64,000 nt of DNA from Alviniconcha marisindica (lineage: Eukaryota; Mollusca; Gastropoda; Provannidae). The stretch covers positions 1-64,000 of the forward strand of contig JABMCL010000546.1 of the NCBI GenBank assembly GCA_018857735.1. Reading direction: 5' to 3'. Positions 14,882 through 29,040 of this stretch are shown piece after piece. Within the stretch, counting starts at the first letter, position 1. The number at the start of each line of letters is the position of its first letter. The notes beneath the pieces were generated by a model. The model saw only the letters and a program-made list of their open reading frames with translations, searched no databases and was not told the DNA's origin. A program made the translations under genes and the position numbers.

Positions 14882-15411
14882 TTTCAGTGCCGCTGTGGTT
14901 AGTTACACTTACAGACAATTTGAGAACCTCCGACACTGAGTACAGTCAGTATTTACTTGTCCATGCATGAAGCACAGCTGTCGAGTCCTTGCTGCTGGCG
15001 GTTGAGGGGCGGCGTGAACACCGCGGGCAGGTCATCTTCAGATCTCATTTGAGAACTCTAGTACCAGACCACTTCATGGGTCGCTGAGCACAGCCGCCAG
15101 GTCACACTACGTGAACTGTGCTGACGAGGTCACTGACCCGTTAGTCATCGTCGGCAAACAGGGCCAGTTGCGGGTAAGTTTTTTTCCCGCTGGCAGCGGC
15201 CACCGTACAGGTTACATGATCAGTTGGCCTTACTTCCGACTAGTCAATCAGCGACCTGCTAAGTGCTATGCAGGTTACAGGGCCGGTTGGCTCTACTTCC
15301 TACTGGTCAATCAGCGATCATGCAGGTTACGGGGCCCCCTTGCAGAGCATAATTTTATTACAGTGTTCTCGGGGGGGGGGGGGGGGGGACTGGCCTAGGG
15401 TCTAATCAAGG
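14882..15411. other. Unassigned; 60-bp duplication and poly-G
   Basis: Two copies of a unit with CAGGTTACA and GGTCAATCAGCGA (15206-15320) and an 18-nt poly-G (15371-15388). No gene. Confidence 0.45.
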
Positions 15412-17345
<1,934 letters not shown>

Positions 17346-17412
17346 TTATAAATACATTTTTAAATCCGCCGGCTTGCGTCAGTCACCATGACTGACTGGC
17401 TGTGTGTGACGG

Positions 17413-17430
17413 CCGTGCGCGCGCGCGCGC

Positions 17431-17506
<76 letters not shown>
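17413..17506. repeat. (CG)n(TG)n, Z-DNA-prone
   Basis: About 15 CG dinucleotides followed by about 30 TG units, then GATGTGATGTGATG. Confidence 0.95.
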
Positions 17507-17508
<2 letters not shown>

Positions 17509-17584
17509 TGTGATGTGATGTGACGTAAACTGGCTTACATCTTGGTGCTGCCGGAAAGCGACACTGACTTGGAGCAGTCAGTGT

Positions 17585-17945
17585 GGCAGTACAGTAGCTG
17601 GTTGGTTAAACTGATTTAACGCCGAGTTGTCTCCGAGGAGGCCACTCAGTCAGTGGCGGGGACCGAGATCCCAGGAGGGTGGGGGAACTGAGAGGGAACT
17701 AGACTATATCTCACTGACTCCCGCTACACTGTCACCACCAGAATGACTCCTGCATTAACATGGGCAGCGAAGAGAATCATTTTAATGTTCCATTAATCCG
17801 AGAGGGACAAAGTCACAAGCAGAAAGTGTCCACAGATCACAACTGTTGAAGAGAAAGGAGAGCCAAAGCGGAATCGAACCGAGGGCCCTTCTCAGTGCTT
17901 ACCAGCCTACCGCCTTACCGCCAGGCCAGACCGGCTCTCTTGTGA
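17585..17945 (-). mobile_element. tRNA-derived SINE copy, inverted
   Basis: Read on the minus strand: GAGAGCCGGTCTGGCCTGGC head, CGGTTCGATTCCGC B box (17881-17868), CTCTCCTTTCTCTTCAAC, GCCCATGTTAATGCAGGAGT, TTCTGGTGGTGACAG and a GGCGTTAAATCAG-like end. It is close to full length. Confidence 0.82.
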
Positions 17946-18024
17946 CAGTAGCAGTAAGTAGTAGTAACAATTTATACGAGGTAGACCACGCAGAGGCAGT
18001 TTTGATGACATATTTACACTTGTC

Positions 18025-18420
18025 TGTCTCCCCCCCCTTCCACCCCCACCCCCACCCCCCACACACAATAATAACATCAGATCCCCCCCCCCCCCCCCCA
18101 CCCCACTCCTGTAAAGATACCCACCCCCCTTTCTCCCCCTCCCCCATACACAATAATAACATCAGGTACCCCCACACACACACACACAGGTACCCCCCCC
18201 CCCCCCCCATACACAAAACACCATCAACCTCCCACCCCTCCCCCCCCCCCGACAATATCATCAAACCGCAACCCCCCCCCCCCTCCTCCTCCCCCCCCCC
18301 ACCCCCTCCCCACCCCACAATAACACCAGATACCCCCCCCCCTTTCTTTCTCCCCCCCCCACCCCCCCCCCCCACCCCCCCCCCCCCCACCCCCACACCC
18401 AAACACCAAAAAAAAAAAAA
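18025..18420. repeat. Poly-C-rich tract with embedded CACAATAATAACATCA units
   Basis: Many C runs of 8-14 nt with A/CA spacers and ACACAATAATAACATCAG-like units (18061, 18148), ending in about 14 A. Apparent P-rich or G-rich ORFs are artefacts of composition. Confidence 0.9.
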
Positions 18421-18739
18421 AACAGAGTTTTATGATTGTATATAAAACAACTTTGTAGTTTATGACTGCCCGCTGAACGTGTCAGTGAGAATACTTGGCA
18501 CCATGACACTTACCTTCTGCAATAAACGTGTCACTTGGCAGTCAAAAGTTGTATTGTATCATTTGTATAGGCCTACTAACTGGCGCCACTAAATCGTTTT
18601 TTGGCACTGCAGGTGTTCCATAATCCTTCGTGTAACGCCACGAGCAGCGTTTGACAAATATAGGTCCATGGTTTGACACGTGTGGCCTAAAACAGTGACT
18701 GGTGATGGCTATCAAACTGTTCTACCGTACGGCAACTGA
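18421..18739. other. No feature seen
   Basis: About 320 bp of unique-looking sequence between the C-rich tract and the SINE head. Confidence 0.5.
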
Positions 18740-18830
18740 TCGTTAGCCGGTTTGGCCCAGCAGTAAGGTTAGTGCTAGGCTGGTGAAGTGCCGGACGGAG
18801 TTCTAGTCCGATTCGACTCTCCTGTGACTC
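18740..18830 (+). mobile_element. SINE head leading into a tandem array
   Basis: TAGCCGGTTTGGCCCAGCAG A box and an imperfect B box (GTCCGATTCGACTCTCC). The body immediately becomes the first monomer of the array at 18831-19715. Confidence 0.7.
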
Positions 18831-19715
18831 ATTTTGCCCCTAACAATGAATCATTCAAATCAGTGGTTCACATCATCGACCCTCCTGTGACCCATTTTGC
18901 CCCTAACAATGAATCATTCAAATCAGTGGTTCACGCATCATCGACTCTCTTGTCTCATTTTGCCCTCTAACAATGAATCATTCAGATCAGTGGTTCACAT
19001 CATCGACTCTCTTGTCTCAATTTGCCCTCTAACAATGAATCATTCAGGTCAGTGGTTCACATCATCGACTCTCCTGTGACCCATTTTGCCCTCTAACAAT
19101 GAAGCATCCAAATCAGTGGTTTACATCATCGACTCTCCTGTGACCCATTTTGCCCCTAACTGACAATGAATCATTCAAATCAGTGGTTCACCGCATCATC
19201 GACTCTGATGTGACTCATTTAGCCCCATACAAGGAATCATTCAAATCAGTGGTTCACATCATCGACTCTCTTGTCTCATTTTGCCCTCTAACAATGAATC
19301 ATTCAGATCAGTGGTTCACATCATCGACTCTCGGCCTGTGATTGATTTTGCCCCTAACAATGAATCATCCAAATCAGTGGTTCACATCATCGATTCTCCT
19401 GTGACCCATTTCGCCCCCTAACAATGAATCATTCAAATCAGTGGTTCACATCATAGACTCTCCTGTGACCCATTTTGCCCGTAACAATGAATCATCCAAA
19501 TTAGTGGTTCACCGCATCATCGACTCTGATGTGACCCATTTTGCCCGTAACAATGAATCATCCAAATCAGTGGTTCACCGCATCATCGACTCTGATATGA
19601 CTCATTTTGACCCCTAACACTGAAACATTCAAATCAGTGGTTCACCGCATCATCGACTCTCTTGTGACTCATTTTGCCCCCTAACAAGGAATCATTCAAA
19701 TCAGTGCCCATCGTG
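18831..19715 (+). repeat. Satellite, unit 62-70 bp, 14 copies, SINE-derived
   Basis: Each unit carries TTGCCCCTAACAATGAATCA, TTCAAATCAGTGGTTCAC and ATCATCGACTCTC. The unit starts at the point where a SINE head (18740-18830) meets its body. The unit resembles the SINE body at 8690-8750 (GTGACTTTTACCCCTCACAA, TTAATCA). Confidence 0.93.
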
Positions 19716-19739
19716 ATTCGTGTAGCGATAGGTATATTT

Positions 19740-20520
19740 TTCTTCTTATTGTTATTGATTGCTTTTATATAGCACTATTCTCTGCTCTAGAACAAGATTC
19801 ACTGCGCTCTTGTCACACGTGACTCCGAATGCGCTCTGCATTCGGAGTCACGTGTGACCAGAGCGCAGTCGCATTCGGGGTCACGTGCGAGCGACAAGAT
19901 CGCAGTCGCATTCGGAGTCACGTGCAAGTTGACCAGAGCGCAGTCGCATTCGGAGTCACGTGAGAGTGACAAGAACGAAGTTGCATTCGGGGTCACGTGC
20001 GAGTGACAAGAACGAAGTCGCATTCGGGGTGACGTGCGAGTGACAAGAGCGCAGTCGCATTCGGAGTCACGTGCGAGTGACAAGAGCGCAGTCGCATTCG
20101 GGGTGACGTGCGAGTGACAAGAGCGCAGTCGCATTCGGAGTCACGTGCGAGTGACAAGAGCGCAGTCGCATTCGGAGTCACGTGCGAGTGACAAGGCGCA
20201 GTCGCATTCGGAGTCACGTGCGAGTGACAAGAGCGCAGTCGCATTCGGGGTGACGTGCGAGTGACAAGAGGCAGTCGCATTCGGAGTCACGTGCGAGTGA
20301 CAAGAGCGCAGTCGCATTCGGGGTGACGTGCGAGTGACAAGAGCGCAGTCGCATTCGGGATCACGTGCGAGTGCAAGAGCGCAGTCGCATTCGGGGTGAC
20401 GTGCGAGTGACAAGAGCGCAGTCGCATTCGGGGTCACGTGCGAGTGACAAGAGCGCAGTCGCATTCGGGGTGACGTGCGACAGGAGTGCAGTGAGTCTAC
20501 TCGAGAGCAGAGAACAGCAT
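19740..20520. repeat. 37-bp satellite flanked by inverted LINE ends
   Basis: About 17 units of GCAGTCGCATTCGG plus GTCACGTG or GTGACGTG plus CGAGTGACAAGAGC (19864-20470). The left edge is a 32-bp-arm hairpin (19801-19869). The left flank (19757-19800) and right flank (20482-20515, CAGTGAGTCTACTCGAGAGC) are opposite-orientation copies of the LINE 3' end seen at 10771-10841. Confidence 0.92.
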
Positions 20521-20889
20521 TCCGAAGCGGTGCGTTGCCAGCCCACAGCGGGTTTTTTATTTTTATGTGGGCGTAATTTGAGACGATTTGTTTTTTGTTG
20601 TCATTTTGGTCTTTGTTGGTTTTGTTGCCTCTGACGTTTTGACAACAATTTGCCATCTTGCCATCTTGCCATCGTAAATGTCTGTGTGATTATCATTTTA
20701 TCTATAGGTAACACTCAAATAAGCATATTGCTTTTGTGTTTCCTGTACTTATTTGTTGAGCTTATGATTACGATGAATGAATAAAATTTTGTTTAAACCA
20801 ATGATGAGTAACGCACATCGCAGTTGTTTTTGTTCCAGTAATAAACCGAGCAACAGATGGGTGATGTGTTATCGCCACCACTGTTCTCC
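20521..20889. other. No gene seen
   Basis: Unique-looking, T-rich; three short GCCATCTT direct repeats near 20652. Confidence 0.5.
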
Positions 20890-21570
<681 letters not shown>

Positions 21571-21579
21571 TTTTTCCCT

Positions 21580-21784
21580 GTCATAGTTTTGTCAGGTTGT
21601 GTCTGAAGCACATGGTCCCCCAACCACCATCTCCTAGTTTTGTGTCTGTCTCCGGAGCTTCATCGTTTTCCCCTTCATAGTTTTGTCTCCGAGCAGGCTA
21701 CCCCCCCCCCCTTTCATAGTTTTGTCTCTGAACCTCACCTCCCCCCCCCCCCCCTTTCATAGTTTTGTCTCTGAGCCATCTCTC

Positions 21785-21815
<31 letters not shown>

Positions 21816-22085
21816 ACCTTTCATAGTTTTGTCTCTGAGCCACATCTTTGTTTCCCCTCTTAGTAGTTTTGTGACATCGGTTTCCGCTTCATAGTTTTGT
21901 CTCTGAACCACATCTCTCCCCCCCCCCCCCCACACCACCCTCCTCTCTCTCTGCCTTAGTTTTGTCTCTGAGCCACAAGCCCCCCCCCCCCCCCCCCCCT
22001 CTTTGTTTTTTGTTTTGCATTTGTGTCTAGGTCTCTGACACACATCACCCCACCCCATCACCCTTTTTTAGTTTTGTCTGTAAAC
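21580..22085 (+). repeat. Minisatellite with poly-C spacers, about ten copies
   Basis: TTCATAGTTTTGTCTCTGAG, then CCACATCTCT, then C runs of 9-30 nt. Unit length varies (40-68 bp) almost only through the C run. Confidence 0.9.
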
Positions 22086-22144
22086 TACATAGCCCCCCCT
22101 CCCCCCTCCCCCCTCTCCCGGCCCATTAGGCAAGTCTTAGGTAC

Positions 22145-22560
22145 GGCAGGGAGCCGAGATGATGAAGTGATGCTTAATGTCCTCAGATGTCAGTTGACAT
22201 ATTAGGGACAAGTTGTGACCAATGCGTGAGCATGGTTCAATATAGCTTTACGGCCACGGAAGCCAGAAGGCTCGTTAGGACGGACAGCCCAGGACGGCCA
22301 CCTCGACTCTCACACAGCTCCTGAACCATGTGAGCTCTGAAGGTAGGTAGGTAGGTAGTGTTGCTTAATGTCCTCAGATGTCAGTTGACATGTTGGGAAC
22401 AAGCTGAGACCAATGCCGAAGCATGGTTCAATATAGCTTTACGTCCACGGAAACCAGAAGGCTCGTTAGGACGGACAGCCCAGGACGGACACCTCGACTC
22501 TCACACGGCTATGACTTTCACTGACACACCTCCTGAGCTCCGAGTACAGGTTTGTAAACA
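22145..22560 (-). mobile_element. Two tandem copies of a SINE 3' segment, inverted
   Basis: GCTTAATGTCCTCAGATGTC, GGTTCAATATAGCTTTACG, GGACGGACAGCCCAGGACGG and CACCTCGACTCTCACAC occur twice (22169-22325 and 22363-22505). The same sequence occurs in the other orientation at 13500-13670. Confidence 0.85.
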
Positions 22561-23017
22561 GCCTGCCCTTTCTGCACTGACAGCTGTCCGGGATTAGGAC
22601 AGGCGCGCTACGTAATCGTGACGCTGGCTTGGTAATACGAGGCAAAGACGCCGTATTACCCACCCACATACGCACTCACCCACCCACCCCGACATGAACA
22701 AATCCGTATATAGATAAATTAATAATTATGTAAGTGAATAAATGAACACATTCAAACATAAAGTGAGCTCGAATAGACTGATATGAATAAATGACGTGGA
22801 ACAAACGAATAAGGAACATACATGAATGAAAAATAAGAAGGATAAAAGAAGAAGAAGAGAACAATGAACGGTCTTCGATGAATGCGTGCTTTTGTTTACT
22901 CCGCCTCCTCCACCCCCCCACCCCACCCCCACCCCCCACCCGCCGAAAAAAGAAAAGAAAAAGAAAAAACGTCTTCCCTCCAAAACCCCTCTTAGAATCA
23001 GTAATCAGGAGGTACAG
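22561..23017. other. No gene seen
   Basis: (CCCAC)n near 22677-22689 and 22910-22940; AATGAATAA-like short repeats. No exon signals noted. Confidence 0.5.
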
Positions 23018-23236
23018 CTTGAAGAAGAAGAAGAAGAAGAAGAAGAAGAAGAAAAAGAGGAGGAGGAGGAAGAAGAAGAAGAGGAGGGGGAAGAAGAAGA
23101 AGAGGAGGAGGAGGAGGAGGAAGAAGAAGAAGAGGAGGAGGAGGAAGAAGAAGAAGAGGAGGAAGATGAGGAAGAAGGAGAAGAAGAGGAGGAGGAGGAA
23201 GAGGAGGAGGAGGAAGAAGAGGAGGAAGAAGAAGAA

Positions 23237-23271
<35 letters not shown>

Positions 23272-23317
23272 GGGGGAAGAAGAAGAAGAAGAGGAGGAGG
23301 AGGAGGAGGAAGAAGAA

Positions 23318-23352
<35 letters not shown>

Positions 23353-23600
23353 AGAGGAGGGGGAAGAAGAAGAAGAGGAGGAGGAGGAGGAGGAGGAGGA
23401 AGAAGAAGAAGAGGAGGAGGAGGAGGAGGAAGAAGAGGAGGAGGAGGAGGAAGAAGAGGAGAAGAAGAAGAGGGAGGAGGAAGAGGAGGAGGAAGAAGAA
23501 CAAGAAGAAGAACAAGAAGAACCGAAAGAAGAAGATTAGGGAGAAAAAGAAGCAGGAACAAAAGAAGAACGAGAAAAGAGAGGAGAGAAGGAGTGGGGGT
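23018..23600 (+). repeat. Pure purine (GAA/GAG)n tract, about 0.5 kb
   Basis: Almost uninterrupted purines on the plus strand from 23019 to 23510, a mix of GAA and GAG triplets with a recurring GAGGAGGGGGAAGAAG block. The large poly-E, poly-R/K and poly-L/F ORFs are products of this. Confidence 0.97.
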
Positions 23601-24057
23601 GGGGGGTGGGCTTAAGAATAAGGACAGGACTGGAGAACCCAACTGGCCACAGTGATCTGCGAAGTAGCAAGGATTAGAAATAACTTTTTTCGGAAGTAGC
23701 AACCAATGTGACAGCCTGAGTGAGTGAACAACGCTCACGCAGGGCCGACCTGACGCAGCATCAGGGCCGAGAACTGATTGTGATATATCTAGTCAGTAAT
23801 CGCGGACACATGCCCTTGTTCCTGGTATGGACACGGTGACAAATGGACATAGGCGCGGCTTTGACGTCTAGGGTGGACCCTGTGTGACCCGTAAACACTA
23901 CCTAACCGGTCATGTAATCCGTTGTAGGTCATTCTACTGACTTTTGTTGTTTCAGTTTGTTTTGTTTTTCAAGCCGTGCCGCATGGTCAGTCCAGTCACG
24001 TGTATGTGGGTTGTTTTCTTTATGTGGCCGCACAGACGTTAGACAGGCAAACAGAAG
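23601..24057. other. No gene seen
   Basis: Unique-looking sequence of mixed composition between the purine tract and a poly-G/GA block (24058-24115). Confidence 0.5.
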
Positions 24058-24190
24058 GGGGGGGGGGGGGGGGGAGGGGGGGAGGGGGGGGGAGAGAGAG
24101 AGGGGGAGAGAGAGATCCATTTCCCCTTTTTTGTTTTCACTGAAAAATCGAGAGGGAAAGAATGCCATCCAATTTCTACATTTTTGCTTT

Positions 24191-24287
<97 letters not shown>
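24058..24287. repeat. Poly-G/GA block and (GA)n microsatellite
   Basis: G runs at 24058-24090 with GA, then (GA)n at 24194-24285. It directly adjoins the 3' tail of the inverted LINE. Confidence 0.95.
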
Positions 24288-24288
<1 letters not shown>

Positions 24289-24529
24289 AGATAAGATAAG
24301 ATAATACTTTATTACACAGGGATAAAGATTTAAGCACGTGTCGGCTTTTTTACAAATCTGTCCCTGATGACAAACACAGCAACACTCAATACATCAAACA
24401 AGAATTCCATTAAATACGCTAGAGAAAAAACGACTTAAAAACAAATAAAAACTAATTTCTGTCTAAAACATCACATCATACGAACAGAGCAATAATAAGG
24501 CAAAGTAAGACCAATTCAAAACAATTTTT

Positions 24530-24593
<64 letters not shown>

Positions 24594-25227
24594 ACAAAAA
24601 CATTTAACGAATAATGGAAAGCGACAGAATAGTGGCTATCTCACTATCTACGTATAAAACAAGATCACATCTAACAGGATTGGAAGCTAAGCAATGGCGC
24701 ATTATACACACCTAACCAAAATCAAAGCAAATCACACATACCAACAATTATATATATATATATGCAAACATTCAATTTGAATAAAAAATTAAAAAAATAT
24801 GACCACGAGGAAAAAGAAAAGTAAATATTTCATGAAAATACAAACAAACAAACAAAAATCTAAAACTTTACAAGAAGAGCAAGGAAGGGAAAACAATAAC
24901 AACATTCTATACATTTTGTGTCAAGCTGCCTGACAAGCGAGAAAAGAAAAGAAAGAACAAGAAGTATTCAAGGTGGTTAGCGAGTGCCTGAAATACTTTC
25001 CTTTTGAACGTTTTTAATTCCATGGGGTATCTGAGATGATGAGCTAAACTATTCCACGCTAAGGAGCCTGAAAAGGAGAAACTCGTTTTAAAGATATCAA
25101 TCCTTGTTCTGGGCAAAAGCTGTTTATTCCCATGAACATGAAGACGTTCAGATGGAATCATGAGATCTTTCAGATACTGCGGGGCTTTGCCGTGAACAAC
25201 CTTTTGCATTAGAACACATTTGTTGAG

Positions 25228-25229
<2 letters not shown>
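24288..25229 (-). pseudogene. Decayed LINE, RT C-terminus and 3' UTR, inverted
   Basis: Minus-strand translation of 25229-24907 gives QKVVHGKAPQYLKDLM, LPRTRIDIFKTSFSFSGS, AWNSLAHHLR and LKTFKRKVFQAL, the C-terminal region of non-LTR reverse transcriptases, ending at a stop. The 3' UTR runs to AATAAAGTATTATCTTATCT at 24312-24293, a TTATC tail typical of LINEs. A (GA)n at 24533-24590 lies in the 3' UTR and another (25230-25290) truncates the 5' side. Confidence 0.82.
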
Positions 25230-25293
<64 letters not shown>

Positions 25294-25384
25294 GTACACA
25301 CATGAAGAATGGGTGGAGCGAGCTCTGGGGGGACGAACCCCATCAGGAATGTTCGTAATATTCCTCACACACGAATTTTGCGCA
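25230..25384. repeat. (GA)n microsatellite and spacer
   Basis: GA units at 25230-25290, then about 90 bp unique. Confidence 0.9.
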
Positions 25385-26370
25385 GCACGAGTTCTCTCCC
25401 TTGCTGTGGCTCAGCTAACACGTGCCAGCACAGGTTCTCTCCCTTCCTGTGGCACAATCTTACCCTTCCTACTGATGGGACAATCATAATGTGTGCCAGT
25501 CTCTCCCTTCCTGTGGCACAATCATACCCTTCCTACTGATGGGACAATCATAATGTGTGTCAGTCTCTCCCTTCCTGTGGCACAATCATACCCTTCCTAC
25601 TGATGGGTCAATCATAATATGTGCCAGTCTCTCCCTTCCTGTGGCACAATCATACCCTTCCTACTGATGGGACAATCATAATGTGTGTCAGTCTCTCCCT
25701 TCCTGTGGCACAATCATACCCTTCCTACTGATGGGTCAATCATAATGTGTGCCAGTCTCTCCCTTCCTGTGGCACAATCATACCCTTCCTACTCATCATG
25801 GGTCAATCATAACGTGTGCCAGCCTACACGTCCCTCCCTGCCTGTGGCACAATCTTACCCTTCCTGTCGCACCATACGATCATAACGCCGTGTGCTGACC
25901 TACAGGGTCAGTTTCTCCCTTTTGTGGCACAATCATAACGTGTGTTAGTCTACCCTCCATCCTGTGACACAAACTTGTGTCAGCCCCCCCCCCCCCCCCC
26001 TCCCCCTTTGTGTCACAATCACGTGTCAGCCTACCGTCCAATTTGTGACACAATCATAACTTGCGTCAGCCTACCCTCCCTTTTGTGACAATCATAACTT
26101 GCGTCAACCTACCCTCCCTTTTGTGACACAATCATAACTTGCGTCAACCTACCCTCCCTTTTGTGACACAATCATAACTTGCGTCAGCCTACCCTCCCTT
26201 TTGTGACACAATCATAACTTGCGTCAGCCTACCCTCCCTTTTGTGACACAATCATAACTTGCGTCAACCTACCCTCCCTTTTGTGACACAATCATAACTT
26301 GCGTCAGCCTACCCTCCCTTTTGTGACACAATCATAACTTGCGTCAGCTTACCCTCCATTTTGTGACACA
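25385..26370 (+). repeat. Two-phase minisatellite, 64-bp then 40-bp units
   Basis: At 25430-25800 a 64-bp unit repeats (TCTCCCTTCCTGTGGCACAA, TCATACCCTTCCTACTGATG, GGACAATCATAATGTGTG). After a diverged middle with poly-C (25986-26000), a 40-bp unit takes over (26041-26370: CCCTTTTGTGACACAATCAT, AACTTGCGTCARCCTACC). Both share GTG(G/A)CACAATCATA. Confidence 0.93.
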
Positions 26371-26539
26371 AACTCTCTCCCTGCGGCACTGATAATCAAA
26401 ACACGAGCCAACAAGCGTTCTCTCCCTACCTGACTTGTGACACGACCATCACCCACGCTAGCACAGGTTCTCTCCCTTCCTGTGGCACAAAATCATCACC
26501 ACGACGGGTTCTCTCCCTTCCTACAGTGCAGACGATCAA
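26371..26539 (+). repeat. Diverged end of the minisatellite
   Basis: CAGGTTCTCTCCCTTCCTGT and GGCACAA motifs continue irregularly up to about 26525. Confidence 0.7.
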
Positions 26540-28225
26540 AGAAACACAATCACGCAGTATTGGTGTATTTCCAGAGTTTTATTTCCTTTCCTGGTCATGA
26601 GTTTGTCAAAGGCATGAGTTTCCTTTCTGTTCCCGCCCTGTGTAAAAGGTTAGTAAAAACGAGGCAATTTACAGAGTGAAACGTTTTCTTCTCCCACTAA
26701 ATACCCAACCACTGACAAAATGAATGAAGTTTGTATCCCATCCGTAGTTCTAACAGTCAGCGAAGCAGATACTGGAAGACAACACAGACACATCAACACA
26801 GTGAAGCGTTCAGACTGGCCAGCCCAACAGGCTGCATACATTGCGGACTGCCAGCAGGGGTGTGCGACTGCATTCTACTTTCAAGCACAGGCATCTAACA
26901 GCAATACAATTTGATTCATTACTGAATTGACTGCCGCTGTGATAAAAAAGAAAAAAGAAATTAAAAAAAAATATAGAAAGAGAGAAAGAAAGAAAAGGCC
27001 AATATCAAGTGCCCAGTTTTTCTCTCTCTTTTTCATGCTGACTAAGCCCTAAAACAGACAAAACTTGCACTGTCATTTGTGCGAAAGCTAAAAACAACAA
27101 TAACAAAACAAAACAAACAACCGCACTGAAGACCCCTATGTCATGATACAACAGCAAATAGTTACAATCACTTCTGAAAGTAAAACAAGACATAATATAC
27201 TGAAGCTGAACCTGTATGAAATGCCTTATCATGAAAATTGACAATTTACACTTGTGTACAGTGCACAGAATACCAAGGGAGCTAGCTGGACTGTATCTTT
27301 AACAAGTATCAAACATGGAATATTAAACAATAAGAAGAAACAAGTACATGGCAATTTAATGCATACATCATCATAACACAGCAGAAAGCACTTATCTTCT
27401 CAGCACATATACAAAATATATATACAGCAACTGTCTGAATTCATCTGCACTAAAATGGTTTGAGCATTATGTACAAAAGTGGCAGCCTTGATGTGCTTGT
27501 CATTACATCACAACAGCTGATAGTGTATAACATATTACATACATAATTTTTATATTGTCATAACAAAACATGCATAAAAGTCATTACAAGCACGCATGAT
27601 CAGACAAAACATCTACATCTGGCTGGAAGTTACAACTCGTAAAGTTCGTTCTTTTCAGAATGTGCGGGAATAATTAATATACAGATAGAAAACCTGATAC
27701 CCGACACTGATTCAGGCATGATGACCATAATTACTGACTTCGATGATTGGACAGAGGGAGTGGTTAAACAGTATACAAGTATTTCAACATCTGTTTTACT
27801 CCAGCAGATGCATGATGAAGGTTTGTGGGCAATGGAACAGAAGATAAACGAAAAGACCAGAAAGTACAGTGCGATGTTCTCAGGACAAAATGGGAACACC
27901 AAATGACTAAAATCTCCTCCAGGGGTACCCCAAGCGAAGCGACATGCTCGCCACAAAATGTACAAAAATGTGAAAATATTCCCACTGGCAGGCTTTGTAC
28001 GCTTGTTCTCCTTTCTCCCAACTGAATTTCCTTTCTAAGGATTAATAAAGTGTTACTGTGTTGTATTGGTCCATCAGTATCGTTCCTCTGTACAGTCTCT
28101 GAATGGAACCTCCTCCCTACGGCCATTTCTTCAGCCCCTTCACTCGAGTCCTTCCAGAGTTGACTATGCCGTCGTCTTCACAACCTGCAGCCAGTCCCCG
28201 CCCCTCCGTGAACATCAAGATCATG

Positions 28226-28370
28226 TGTATAGTTTTAACGTTAGATTAGCTGTCCTATGGTGTGTATAGTTTTAACGTTAGATTAGCTGTCCTATGGTGT
28301 GTATAGTTTTAACGTTAGATTAGCTGTCCTACGATGTGTATAGTTTTAATGTTAGATTAGATGTCCTATT
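28226..28370 (+). repeat. 38-bp tandem repeat, four copies
   Basis: GTGTATAGTTTTAACGTTAG followed by ATTAGCTGTCCTATG, repeated four times with few changes. Confidence 0.95.
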
Positions 28371-28671
28371 TATTTTAATAACACCCAAGGCACTGACTGT
28401 GACCACCCTTTAAATGCACATTGCTGTAAATATCGTGGCGCTCTGACAGACCAGGCCTTTGCAAGAAGGAGATCTATGCAACGGAAGTAGTTTTAGAATC
28501 TGGCTCTTAGTAGTGCCTCCATAAATTTGATCTGTTCACTCCTTACCAATGATGAGCTGTCGGCTCCTGATGTAATAGATGCTTGTGTACACATGCCTAC
28601 TTTGCCCATGACACCATGGACACAGACTGCCAAACACATCATGGCAACACTTTCATGACTTTCAAACATCA

Positions 28672-28709
<38 letters not shown>

Positions 28710-28924
28710 AACTACTCCATAAATCGACTCAATGCTGCTGAGCGCATTCCTGCCCCTTCGCTAATAACAGGGCCCATGATGTGCTTTTGCTCAGGGGCCT
28801 CATAAAGTGAACTCGTCCTAAGAGAAATAAAATCATGAGGCAAGTGTACAGCAAGCAAAATGTTGTCAAAGCCTTTTCCCTGCCCTGAGGATGTCGCATG
28901 ATGTCACTGTCAGAGCTTTTCCCA

Positions 28925-28998
28925 TTTATAATAATAATAATAATAAAAGTATTTGTAAAGCACAAAATCTTGTCCACAGAGACTATTCTAAGCGCATA

Positions 28999-29039
<41 letters not shown>

Positions 29040-29040
29040 C
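28925..29040 (-). mobile_element. LINE 3'-end fragment plus (CA)n
   Basis: On the minus strand AGCGCTTAG-like (ATGCGCTTAGAATAG), TGTGCTTTACAAATAC and a TTATTATTATT tail (28942-28926), the same style of end as at 49003. (CA)n at 29000-29038 adjoins it. Confidence 0.6.

Noticed and set aside
17846..18445. 199-codon proline-rich ORF
   Set aside because: Poly-C composition and part of an inverted SINE. It lacks any flanking formin-like sequence, unlike the true FH1 exon.
18831..20480. Possible CRISPR arrays
   Set aside because: Units are contiguous tandem repeats without unique spacers, in an animal genome.
22676..23738. Poly-E, poly-K/R and poly-L/F ORFs of 217-279 codons
   Set aside because: Artefacts of the purine tract, with no domain and no splice context.
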